From Colwellia sp. Arc7-635 (GTDB taxonomy: Bacteria; Pseudomonadota; Gammaproteobacteria; Enterobacterales; Alteromonadaceae), in assembly GCF_003971255.1 (NCBI RefSeq), contig NZ_CP034660.1:1860001-1924000 (forward strand): a stretch of DNA of 64,000 nt, in the 5' to 3' direction. The notes beneath the pieces are model-generated. The model was not told the origin of the DNA, made no database searches, and saw nothing but the letters and a program-made list of their open reading frames with translations. Each line of letters opens with the position of its first letter. The stretch's first letter is position 1. Both the position numbers and the translations under genes were made by a program. This document shows, in pieces, positions 56,449 through 64,000 of the stretch.

Positions 56449-57948
56449 TTAATATTCAGGTTCTTTTACTCTTAATGTTAATAAACCTGCAATTAGCATA
56501 CTTACGCCGCCAATAACTAACGAATACACCGGTTGGTTATCAAATACTTTGGTTATCAGGAAACCTAAAACACTTGCCGCTAAGATTTGTGGCAATACAA
56601 TGAAAAAATTAAATATTCCCATATATAAACCCATTTTTTTAGCTGGTAAAGCGTTAGCTAAAATAGCGTACGGAATTGATAATATAGAAGCCCAAGCGAA
56701 ACCTATACCTATCATAGAGATAATAAGTAAGGTTGGATCTTTGATAAACAGAAACGAAATAAAGCCAGTACCACCTAAAAATAGGTTAATCATATGGGCA
56801 ATACGTAAATTAAAGTGCCTAACCACCATAGGAATACAGATGGCAGCAAATACAGAGGTTAAGTTGTAAGCCGAAAATAGCACACCGACCCAATCGGCAC
56901 CTTCATTAAACGCCGCTGAAGTTACATCAGAACTACCAAAATGAAAATCAGTCACCGCTGCCGTTGTATAGGTCCACATAGCAAAAAATGGGAACCATGA
57001 AAAAAACTGTACAAAGGCTAATTGTTTCATGGTTTGGGGCATGGAAAACAAGTCAGACATCACTTGCGCGAATCCATTTTTACTATTATTTTTCGCCATC
57101 AAGCCAGCGACCAACTGGCAAATGGCAAAGAAACAAAAGCCGCCAGCAAGAATAAATAAATTTTTATCAAGTTGTTCGATATTTAATGCCACTAAAGCAA
57201 AGCTAATAATACCAACCACTAACCAAATTAAACCGCCAGTGAGGTATTTTTTTGCACTTCGGGCAATAAAATCTTCTTCAACATAACCTTTGTCTTCTGC
57301 TTCTTGAAAGGCTTTTAGCTCGGCAGGAGAGTATTCCTTAGTAGAATAAATAGTCCATAAAACGGCGAGTAAAAAGACCACACCACCAGCATAAAAAGCA
57401 AATTTTACGGTGTCAGGAACCATGCCTGGCTCTGCAGTATTACTAATATTAAACCAGTTGGTCATCATCCAAGGGAGTGATGAGGCAATGACCGAGGCAA
57501 CCCCGATAAAGAAGCTTTGCATGGCATAGCCCATTGCACGTTGTTTTCTCGGCAACATATCACCAACAAAGGCTCTAAAGGGTTCCATGGACACATTTAT
57601 TGATGCATCCATTATCCATAACATACCTGCTGCAACCCATAAAGTAGGTGAGTTAGGCATAATAAATAACGATAAACTAGCGGCTATAGCACCAAAGAGA
57701 AAATAAGGTTTACGTCGACCTAAGCGATTCCAGGTTTTGTCGCTAAAATAGCCAATAATTGGTTGAACAAGTAGACCCGTTATAGGAGCCGCAACCCATA
57801 AAATAGCCATATTTGAATAATCGGCCCCTAGGGTTTGAAATATTCGACTCACGTTGGAGTTTTGCAAAGCAAAGCCGAATTGTATTCCCATAAAACCGAA
57901 ACACATATTCCATATTTGCCAAAAATTGAGCTGAGGTTTGTTGGTCAT
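56449..57948 (-). CDS. SLC45-type MFS sugar (maltose) transporter
   Basis: 499 residues with 12 membrane helices. It opens FWQIWNMCFGFMGIQFGFALQNSNVSRIFQTLGA and has GYFSDKTWNRLGRRKPYFLFGA and MEPFRAFVGDMLPRKQRAMGYAMQSF. This is the bacterial group related to SLC45/plant sucrose transporters, which includes the MalT/MalY maltose permeases of proteobacteria. It should carry maltose or maltodextrin with protons across the inner membrane. A predicted operator at 58167-58180 lies about 220 bp upstream of the start, tying it to the LacI-type regulon. Confidence 0.9.
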   Translation of the reverse strand: MTNKPQLNFWQIWNMCFGFMGIQFGFALQNSNVSRIFQTLGADYSNMAILWVAAPITGLLVQPIIGYFSDKTWNRLGRRKPYFLFGAIAASLSLFIMPNSPTLWVAAGMLWIMDASINVSMEPFRAFVGDMLPRKQRAMGYAMQSFFIGVASVIASSLPWMMTNWFNISNTAEPGMVPDTVKFAFYAGGVVFLLAVLWTIYSTKEYSPAELKAFQEAEDKGYVEEDFIARSAKKYLTGGLIWLVVGIISFALVALNIEQLDKNLFILAGGFCFFAICQLVAGLMAKNNSKNGFAQVMSDLFSMPQTMKQLAFVQFFSWFPFFAMWTYTTAAVTDFHFGSSDVTSAAFNEGADWVGVLFSAYNLTSVFAAICIPMVVRHFNLRIAHMINLFLGGTGFISFLFIKDPTLLIISMIGIGFAWASILSIPYAILANALPAKKMGLYMGIFNFFIVLPQILAASVLGFLITKVFDNQPVYSLVIGGVSMLIAGLLTLRVKEPEY

Positions 57949-58545
57949 AAAAGCACTCTTCTTATTGTTTTAATCTTGTTTTAGCGAATGTAATAAATAG
58001 GGATAAATATATTATAGTGTCCATATTTAACCGATTTATGCGCAGTTACTCTGGTGATTGTTATTATTTATCTACCTAAAATAACGCAGATAATCGCCAA
58101 AAATAGCTTAGTGGTAACTCAGGCAGTTCTGCATCTTACCAATAGCAGAGCGATACCAACATTACTTGCATACGTATTCAACCTCAGTGTTCAATAATTA
58201 AAGGCTGCAATGTGTTTGCTGATAATCTATTTGTACATAATAACCATTAGGAGTTGATTAACTCAGGATTCGCGGAGTACTTGTTGAACATTGAGAAATT
58301 AATCGCTTAGAAATAGATAAGTCTTAGGCAAGTATAAAGTAAGCTTTATTAGTGCGTAGCTTGTTAATTGTATTGATAATCGCACCGTTGAGCATTTAAA
58401 AAATGTAGTGACTGCAGAGTGAGTTATTATTAAAGTCACTCTGCTACTGAATACAAAACTTATTCGCTTGTTGGCAAGTTAGTAATATCGCCTAGTAGTT
58501 ATGACTATGACTATGACTATGCTAAGGCGAAGTTCAAAGCGATGT
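57949..58545. promoter_or_regulatory. Upstream region of the sugar transporter
   Basis: About 600 bp without a gene. It contains operator 5 and, at 58502-58520, three GACTAT units. Confidence 0.5.
58167..58180. promoter_or_regulatory. Predicted MalR-like operator 5
   Basis: TGCATACGTATTCA, core ATACGTAT, in the upstream region of the SLC45-type permease. Confidence 0.65.
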
Positions 58546-58914
58546 TTATAGTAAATAACTCGAGATTATTTTTGATATTTCTAACATTGAAGATTGACCC
58601 GAAAACTCAAACCTAACTTTGCCTAAAGACGAAAAGTAAATTTCAAGCTCAGAGTCGAGATCGAAAGTGCCTGAAGTTTCGATAGAGTAGGCAACAATAT
58701 TTTTATAAGGTAGTGATGTAAAATCTTTTTTACTGCCAGTAATACCTTGAACATTGACGGCGATTATTCGTTTATTGGTAAATACGACACCATCACGCAT
58801 TGTTTTATATGCATCAATAATTTCTTCGTCACTGACCAGTAAATCTGTTACTTTTTCTGCATAATCAATATCTTGCTTAAGTTTGAATATACTTTTATTA
58901 TCAAAGTCAATCAT
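58546..58914 (-). CDS. Bacterial PH-domain protein
   Basis: 122 residues. The pattern VSDEEIIDAYKTMRDGVVFTNKRIIAVNVQGITGSKKDFTSLPYKNIVAYSIET is the bacterial pleckstrin-homology (bPH) fold, with 'TNKRII' and 'PYKNI' as markers. No membrane helix. Role unknown. ATG 58914 has AAGGA upstream. Confidence 0.85.
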   Translation of the reverse strand: MIDFDNKSIFKLKQDIDYAEKVTDLLVSDEEIIDAYKTMRDGVVFTNKRIIAVNVQGITGSKKDFTSLPYKNIVAYSIETSGTFDLDSELEIYFSSLGKVRFEFSGQSSMLEISKIISSYLL

Positions 58915-59270
58915 AGTATTCCTTTATCTTTTATGTGTAAGTGCTAATTTTATCAGCCTCCTAAAAATAGCTGCTTAGTAGGAGCCGAAGTTAATATTCT
59001 TTTGTTGATTACTAAAATAGCTATAAAAATAAAGCTATAAACGTAATTTTAAGTGAATTTAATTCATTGCTATATCGAATATGTAATGAAGCCCAGTTTA
59101 CTGAGTTATGCGGCTTTATCAATAGCAGAGCATGGTGGCATACATTTCTATAAAAAACATTCTACTCAGAAATACCATAGCAATGAGTAACTTAATGAGC
59201 ATAAGCCATCGATATAATTGAAGGTGATACAGCGCAAGCGCCCAGTAGTAGGATGCAAGGTAATCGCAGG
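58915..59270. other. Intergenic region, nothing specific seen
   Basis: About 350 bp of AT-rich DNA between two minus-strand genes. No gene, terminator or clear repeat was found. Confidence 0.4.
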
Positions 59271-59483
59271 TTAGCTGACGATAAAATCTTTCTCAGCACG
59301 TTGGTCACATTTTTTGCAATCAAGCTGTTGGCCTAGCATCTTATTTCTGGTTACTAGCTGCATTACCCAAGGGCGGTTAATAAATGGTGGCTGATGACGT
59401 ACATGCTGGAAATGGCCGCACTCAAGCCGAGCAACCCAGTGGCTTTCCTCGTCGAGGAGGTAGTCAATAATGGCTTGTTGCAT
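59271..59483 (-). CDS. DUF3565 protein
   Basis: 70 residues. The pattern DEESHWVARLECGHFQHVRHQPPFINRPWV plus a C-terminal CKKC is the DUF3565 family. The Cys and His residues probably bind zinc. It is often annotated as 'pressure-regulated protein'. Function not established. Confidence 0.85.
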   Translation of the reverse strand: MQQAIIDYLLDEESHWVARLECGHFQHVRHQPPFINRPWVMQLVTRNKMLGQQLDCKKCDQRAEKDFIVS

Positions 59484-59609
59484 GTTAATTTATCCATTTT
59501 GGCTTAATTAAGGGTTTAAAGGATGTTTATTCAATGCTGACACAAGGATCGTTCATGAGTATCACTATTATGTGTTGTTCTCATTATTAATCGACAGCAA
59601 TGGCAAACG

Positions 59610-60131
59610 CTATTGGGTGATTTTTTGCCATTGCTGTTCATTAATAGCATCACTTTCGTTATCAAGTCGTTCAATAAAGGTAATGCCATCGAGATGATCT
59701 AATTCATGTTGAAAAATACGGGCAATGAAACCTGTTAGCGTTTGCTGATGCTTAGCACCAGTCTCGTCGATATAACTGACGTCAATACTGCTATAACGTG
59801 GCACTAATGCCCGCTTGCCTTTAACACTTAAACATCCTTCCCAGCCTAGCTCTTGTTGATTGCTAGTATCAAGTATTTCAGGGTTAATAACGACAGTTAG
59901 CGGCAGTAAGGGCGCATCAGGATAACGTTCACTAGGGGCTGAACACATTAAAAATAAACGCAAACTTACGCCAACTTGAGGCGCAGCAATACCAACGCCT
60001 TTGGCTGCACTCACGGTTGTTTTTAAATCGGTTATAAGTTGCTGTATCGTTATTTGATTAACGTTATCTACCGGTGCTGCCATTTGTGCCAGTACCGGTT
60101 CGCCACGTTGTAAAATAGTTAAAGACCTCAT
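59610..60131 (-). CDS. def: Peptide deformylase
   Basis: 173 residues. All three deformylase motifs are present: GVGIAAPQVG, WEGCLSV (metal Cys) and QHELDHLDG (two metal His and the catalytic Glu). It removes formyl from the N-terminus of new proteins. The usual partner fmt is absent here, so this is likely an additional def copy; it sits 48 bp downstream of an MFS gene on the same strand. Confidence 0.92.
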   Translation of the reverse strand: MRSLTILQRGEPVLAQMAAPVDNVNQITIQQLITDLKTTVSAAKGVGIAAPQVGVSLRLFLMCSAPSERYPDAPLLPLTVVINPEILDTSNQQELGWEGCLSVKGKRALVPRYSSIDVSYIDETGAKHQQTLTGFIARIFQHELDHLDGITFIERLDNESDAINEQQWQKITQ

Positions 60132-60179
60132 GATTTATCCATATCAGTGAATGTGATTACGTGTTTTTTGCACCAGTAT

Positions 60180-61451
60180 TTATTCCGCTTTACATTCAGT
60201 CTGTTGCGCTTTAGCACGCTCTTTTTTAAAGTAAAAACCGGTAACAACAAATAATATTAAAATAAAAGGTAGGCTAGTTAGCACCACGAAATGCCAGCCG
60301 GCTTTAAAGAGTATCCAGCCTGCCATTAATGATGCAATCGCTTGAAAGCCAAAAATAATGAAATCATTAAGGGCTTGCACTTTATGACGTTCGCAGGCTT
60401 GGTAACTTTGTGGTAATAGCGACGTACCGGTAAGAAAGAGAAAATTCCAGCCAATACCGAGTAAAATTAACGCCCACCAATAATGCATAACTTGCTCACC
60501 CGATAATGCGATAACAGTGACCAAAGCATAAATAACGGTGCCAGCAAGCATGAGGTTCTTTAAACCAATGCGTTTTACCAACAAGGCAGTAAATAATGAG
60601 GGGATAAACATAGCCGCGATATGACTTTGTATTACCCATTTAGTATCGTTTAAACTGTGGCCATGTAAATGATGCATACTTAAAGGTGTAGCGGTCATTA
60701 AATAGCTCATCAGCGCAAAACCAATGGCGGCCGATAGTATCGAAATAACAAAAATAGGTTGTTTGATAATTTGGCTTAAAGGGCGCACTTCTCCCTGATT
60801 TTCGCTGAGTTTTAGCACCGGGTTTTTAAAGTTAAGCATTAAAATCATCGCAACAATAAATAATCCTGCTAGAAACAAGAAAGAGCCAGCATAGCCATGC
60901 GGTGAGACTAACCAGTCTTTAGCTGTTACAGCAATTTCAGGACCTAAAAAGGCTGAAAAAATACCACTGAGCATCAAAATTGATAAAACCGTTGGAATAT
61001 CTTTGCTATCGCTAACACTTTCAATCGCGGCGAAACGTAATTGTTGAATAAAAGCAGTACTGGCGCCAAATAACAAACTGGCCAATACAAACAATTCAAA
61101 GCTAGCGTTCAATGCTGCAAACATGGCGAGCATAGTACCTGAAAAACCGAAAGTGAAACCGGTAAATACCGCGAATCGCCGACCTTTAATTTTTGCCAAT
61201 AATGCGGCTGGAATAGCAGCACTGGCAACACCTAAAATCATCACAGTTACGGGCAATGTCACCAACGCAGGATCCGCGCCCATGCTAGTGGCGAGTATAC
61301 CGCCAATAAAAACAATCACGGGGGATGCTGCCATCACTAAAGGTTGTACCAGAAACAACAACCAAATGTTTTTAGGCAGAGTAAATAATCGCTGTAAGCC
61401 AAAAAAACTTAACAGCAGTAACACTAGTGTGATAATGATGTTTGATAGCAT
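60180..61451 (-). CDS. MFS-family transporter
   Basis: 423 residues with about 12 membrane helices. MFS wording includes FTGFTFGFSGTMLAMFAAL, SLLFGASTAFIQQLRFAAIESVSD and an RIGLKNLMLAGTVIYALV-type loop. The substrate is unknown. It probably forms an operon with def (48 bp apart). The start is ATG 61451. Confidence 0.82.
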   Translation of the reverse strand: MLSNIIITLVLLLLSFFGLQRLFTLPKNIWLLFLVQPLVMAASPVIVFIGGILATSMGADPALVTLPVTVMILGVASAAIPAALLAKIKGRRFAVFTGFTFGFSGTMLAMFAALNASFELFVLASLLFGASTAFIQQLRFAAIESVSDSKDIPTVLSILMLSGIFSAFLGPEIAVTAKDWLVSPHGYAGSFLFLAGLFIVAMILMLNFKNPVLKLSENQGEVRPLSQIIKQPIFVISILSAAIGFALMSYLMTATPLSMHHLHGHSLNDTKWVIQSHIAAMFIPSLFTALLVKRIGLKNLMLAGTVIYALVTVIALSGEQVMHYWWALILLGIGWNFLFLTGTSLLPQSYQACERHKVQALNDFIIFGFQAIASLMAGWILFKAGWHFVVLTSLPFILILFVVTGFYFKKERAKAQQTECKAE

Positions 61452-61834
61452 TGCTGCCCTTAATAGGTTTGCTGTAAAGCAGTTTGTATAATATCTATTT
61501 ACCGCATTGTATGCCGAAATGTCTGCGTCGAAACATTCTCATCACAACAAATGCATCACAACAAATGCGCCGAAACATTTTCATCAGAGCACTTCAGCAA
61601 AAAAATGTACCAGACTATGTATGTTGAAGTGCAGTAATAAATATAAGTGAATAGCTATCATACTGAAATTTTAAAGCTTTGGGGACAATTAGCGATTGTG
61701 GGAACAATTAATTCTTTGTAATTATTTATTATCAATCGTTAAACCTAGTGATAAACTCTGCGTTTGTAGAATATATTCTCCTAACATACGCTTCGTGTTT
61801 TTTGAGAATCAACCTCAGCCAATAAAGAGTCGTA
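61452..61834. other. Intergenic region with a 14-bp tandem repeat
   Basis: About 380 bp between divergent genes. Two ATCACAACAAATGC units (61541-61568) are flanked by CGAAACATTCTCATCA and CGAAACATTTTCATCA. No gene inside. Confidence 0.55.
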
Positions 61835-62440
61835 ATGAAATTTAGCCCGTTAGTTCAAGAACTTATTGATTCGTTAAAATGTTTACCTGGTGTAGGCGCA
61901 AAATCAGCACAGCGCATGGCCTTTCATTTACTTGAACGAAACCGTCATGGCGGTAACAAGCTTTCACATACCTTAGCGCGGGCAATGGAAAATATTGGCC
62001 ATTGCCAACAGTGTCGTAATTTTACAGAAGAAGCCTTATGCGATATTTGTCAAAGTTCAAAACGAAAAATAGCCACACAACTATGTATTGTTGAAACACC
62101 GGCTGATGTTATTGCTATTGAACAAACCGGAGAATTTCAAGGACGTTATTTTGTATTAATGGGCCATTTATCACCACTAGACGGCATTGGTCCAGACGAC
62201 TTAGGCTTGGACATTTTAGAAAAACAGTTAGCGACAGGGCAGTTCAGTGAAGTTATTTTAGCAACTAACCCAACCGTAGAAGGCGAAGCTACCGCGCATT
62301 TTATTGCCGAATTAACACAAACCTATGATGTTGAAATTTCTCGCATTGCTCATGGTGTGCCTGTTGGTGGCGAATTAGAATATGTTGACGGTAATACTTT
62401 ATCGCACGCATTATCAGGACGTAAAAACTATAGCTTTTAA
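61835..62440 (+). CDS. recR: Recombination protein RecR
   Basis: 201 residues. It opens [33 protein letters not shown] (helix-hairpin-helix). It then has the four-Cys zinc motif [16 protein letters not shown], a TOPRIM domain with [19 protein letters not shown], and the [13 protein letters not shown]-terminal motif. It acts with RecO/RecF to load RecA at gaps. Normally it follows dnaX and ybaB; neither is present here. Confidence 0.96.
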   Translation: MKFSPLVQELIDSLKCLPGVGAKSAQRMAFHLLERNRHGGNKLSHTLARAMENIGHCQQCRNFTEEALCDICQSSKRKIATQLCIVETPADVIAIEQTGEFQGRYFVLMGHLSPLDGIGPDDLGLDILEKQLATGQFSEVILATNPTVEGEATAHFIAELTQTYDVEISRIAHGVPVGGELEYVDGNTLSHALSGRKNYSF

Positions 62441-62630
62441 CGTTAAGAGTCGCTTTTTCGTTAATCTTTTATTTGTTAATACCCTATTTGTTAACTGCCG
62501 ATGCTCTCGCATATCATTTGGTGATGTTTACTCGGGTAATTAGTGAGTATTGATAGGTATTAATGTGTACTAGTTAGCATTAACTCGTCTTAATTAAGCA
62601 TTGGAAAGTATTAAATCAAGGAGCAAAAAT

Positions 62631-63716
62631 TTGCTGCGTATTATTGTCATTCTCAACATTATTTTGCTTTTTGGTTGTTCGACAACAAATCAGCTATCGC
62701 ATACAGAGCAAGCTGATTCTATTATCAAATACAAAAATAACTCGCTGACACCAGCGCGTTTTTCTAATTTATATCCCGGTAAGAAAAACTACCTTATCAC
62801 CTGTAAAGAAGACTGCTATCAGCCATCACCGTTACTTGAGTGCAGCTCGCCCGCTGAAAATTGTCAGTTTATTGGTGAGCAATTAATACCTCAGCTTAAT
62901 ACCGGTTTTACATTTCGCTGGCTTGGTCATGCAAGCTTTCATATTAAAAGCCCCGAAGGCACAACGTTATTGCTAGACCCGGTTAGCGAGCAATTCGACT
63001 GGCCAGTTAATTGGGCTTTTAGGTTGGCTAATGGCTTCTTTCGACAAGAGCCTAAGTGGCCAACGCTCGATGAAATTGACGCTGTTGATGCGGTTTTGTA
63101 CTCACATGTTCATTATGATCATTTCAATAAAGACGATATTAAAACTATCGGCACTAATGCCAAATATTTTGTCCCGTTAGGTTTTGGCGAACATTTTCCT
63201 AATGATGGCTATAGCATCAATGAAATGGCATGGTTTTCAACAACAACATTAGCCGAGTTAACCCTTAATTTTGTGCCAGCTCATCATTTTAGCAGCCGGA
63301 TTTTAGTCCCGTTTGTTTATGAAGATAATGATGCTACGCTTTGGGGCGGTTGGGTTATCGAACATCAAGATAAACGGATATTTTTTGCTGGCGATACCGG
63401 TTATTCAAAGCACTTTAAAGATATTCAACAGCGTTATGGCGATATGGATGTCTGCTTAATTCCTATTGCTTCCTATTATCATAAAGAAAACAGCGCATGG
63501 TATCGTTATGTGCACACCACACCTGAAGATGCTTTGCTGGCAGCCCAAGAGCTAAATTGTAAAGTGATGATCCCATGGGGCTATGGTAATAACAGCTGGA
63601 AAATGGGTGACCACAGCTCGCATTCCGCTTTGTTGCGCTTATTAAAAATGCATAAAGAAATGAACTCAAAAATACCTTTGTATATTCTGAATGAAGGTGA
63701 AGAAGTCCGTTTTTAG
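62631..63716 (+). CDS. MBL-fold lipoprotein, NAPE-PLD-like
   Basis: 361 residues. The lipoprotein signal ends LLFGC with Cys16. The zinc-binding core has FRWLGHASFHIKSPEGTTLLLDP, the motif HVHYDHFN, FVPAHHFSSR, IFFAGDTGYS and a late HTTPEDALLAAQELN. This matches the YtnP/NAPE-PLD-like branch of the MBL fold, so it is a likely phosphodiesterase. The start is TTG 62631, chosen because AAGGAG lies 7 nt upstream; the TTG at 62601 has none and adds ten residues. The lipobox sits correctly with this start. Confidence 0.85.
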   Translation: MLRIIVILNIILLFGCSTTNQLSHTEQADSIIKYKNNSLTPARFSNLYPGKKNYLITCKEDCYQPSPLLECSSPAENCQFIGEQLIPQLNTGFTFRWLGHASFHIKSPEGTTLLLDPVSEQFDWPVNWAFRLANGFFRQEPKWPTLDEIDAVDAVLYSHVHYDHFNKDDIKTIGTNAKYFVPLGFGEHFPNDGYSINEMAWFSTTTLAELTLNFVPAHHFSSRILVPFVYEDNDATLWGGWVIEHQDKRIFFAGDTGYSKHFKDIQQRYGDMDVCLIPIASYYHKENSAWYRYVHTTPEDALLAAQELNCKVMIPWGYGNNSWKMGDHSSHSALLRLLKMHKEMNSKIPLYILNEGEEVRF

Positions 63717-63938
63717 CGTAAACTTGCGATTTATCTTTATTGCATGAAAGCGCTAAATTCACTCATCTTTAATAAACAGTATCTAAAAGCATTGTCGAGA
63801 ACGTCTTCGTGACCACTGAGCGAATATCTATTCACAGTGCTTTAAAATGTAATATATAAGTAAGATACGAATAATAAAAATGAATGCTGTAAATACAGAT
63901 AATCAACCGTAAAACACATTGATGGGCAGGATATAAAT

Positions 63939-64000
63939 TTGACAATACAATGGCGCGAGCTAATCGAAAAAGCATGGCATGATCGAAAGGTATTACATGA
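63939..64000 (+). CDS. 5' end of an unidentified gene
   Basis: TTG 63939 with CAGGA 8 nt upstream opens a frame reading MTIQWRELIEKAWHDRKVLH to the window edge. Twenty residues are not enough to name it. Confidence 0.4.
   Translation, partial: MTIQWRELIEKAWHDRKVLH

Overview
The window looks like chromosome of a marine gammaproteobacterium of the Alteromonadales, most like Colwellia or Thalassotalea. The evidence is low G+C coding DNA, many TTG/GTG starts, two TonB-dependent receptors, c-di-GMP signalling proteins with MHYT/HD-GYP/GGDEF domains, a TonB-receptor/tryptophan-halogenase pair and an SLC45-type maltose permease. This placement is inferred from family resemblance, not from a marker-gene search. 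No rRNA, tRNA or CRISPR array was seen.

Layout. 1-6 kb: housekeeping-type hypotheticals, a periplasmic metallo-beta-lactamase-fold protein and an alpha/beta hydrolase. 6-13 kb: a co-directional signalling block (MHYT hybrid histidine kinase, REC-HD-GYP protein, DUF2007 protein, TPR-GGDEF cyclase). 13-17 kb: an ArgO/LysE exporter divergent from an ArgP-like LysR regulator, a GNAT acetyltransferase and an NAD(P)-binding protein. 17-21 kb: a MITE-like inverted-repeat element, a siderophore-type TonB receptor with a possible Fur box, and the Hsp70-like YegD. 21.9-25.4 kb: an integron-type gene-cassette array without an integrase in view. It has four small membrane-protein cassettes, three intact attC sites and one attC split by a REP-associated transposase (RAYT) with its REP repeats and two perfect tandem duplications. 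25.7-31.8 kb: peroxiredoxin, RNase H with a hybrid-binding domain, a Bacteroidota-like Lgt, a solute-binding-like protein and a lone M35-prodomain-like protein. 32.6-38 kb: a TonB receptor, a flavin-dependent halogenase-family protein and an aldo/keto reductase. 38-42.5 kb: a U32 protein, a GST and a CPBP protease. 42.8-58 kb: an alpha-glucan locus (glgP-glgB-glgX-malQ-amylase on the minus strand, a LacI regulator and an SLC45-type transporter). 58.5-64 kb: PH-domain protein, DUF3565, peptide deformylase, an MFS permease, recR and an NAPE-PLD-like lipoprotein.

How the genes fit together. A 14-bp palindrome with core ATACGTAT occurs five times: two copies before the TonB receptor at 32.6 kb, two between glgP and the lacI-type gene, and one before the SLC45-type transporter. 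I infer one maltodextrin/glycogen regulon: the outer-membrane TonB receptor brings in alpha-glucan, the lipoprotein amylase cuts it, the SLC45 permease takes maltose into the cell, and MalQ/GlgP/GlgX/GlgB interconvert it with glycogen. glgB is broken by two single-base deletions as read here, which is either real decay or sequence error.

The most unusual part is 21.6-25.5 kb, where two hairpin-recognising mobile systems (integron attC and RAYT/REP) are nested in each other.
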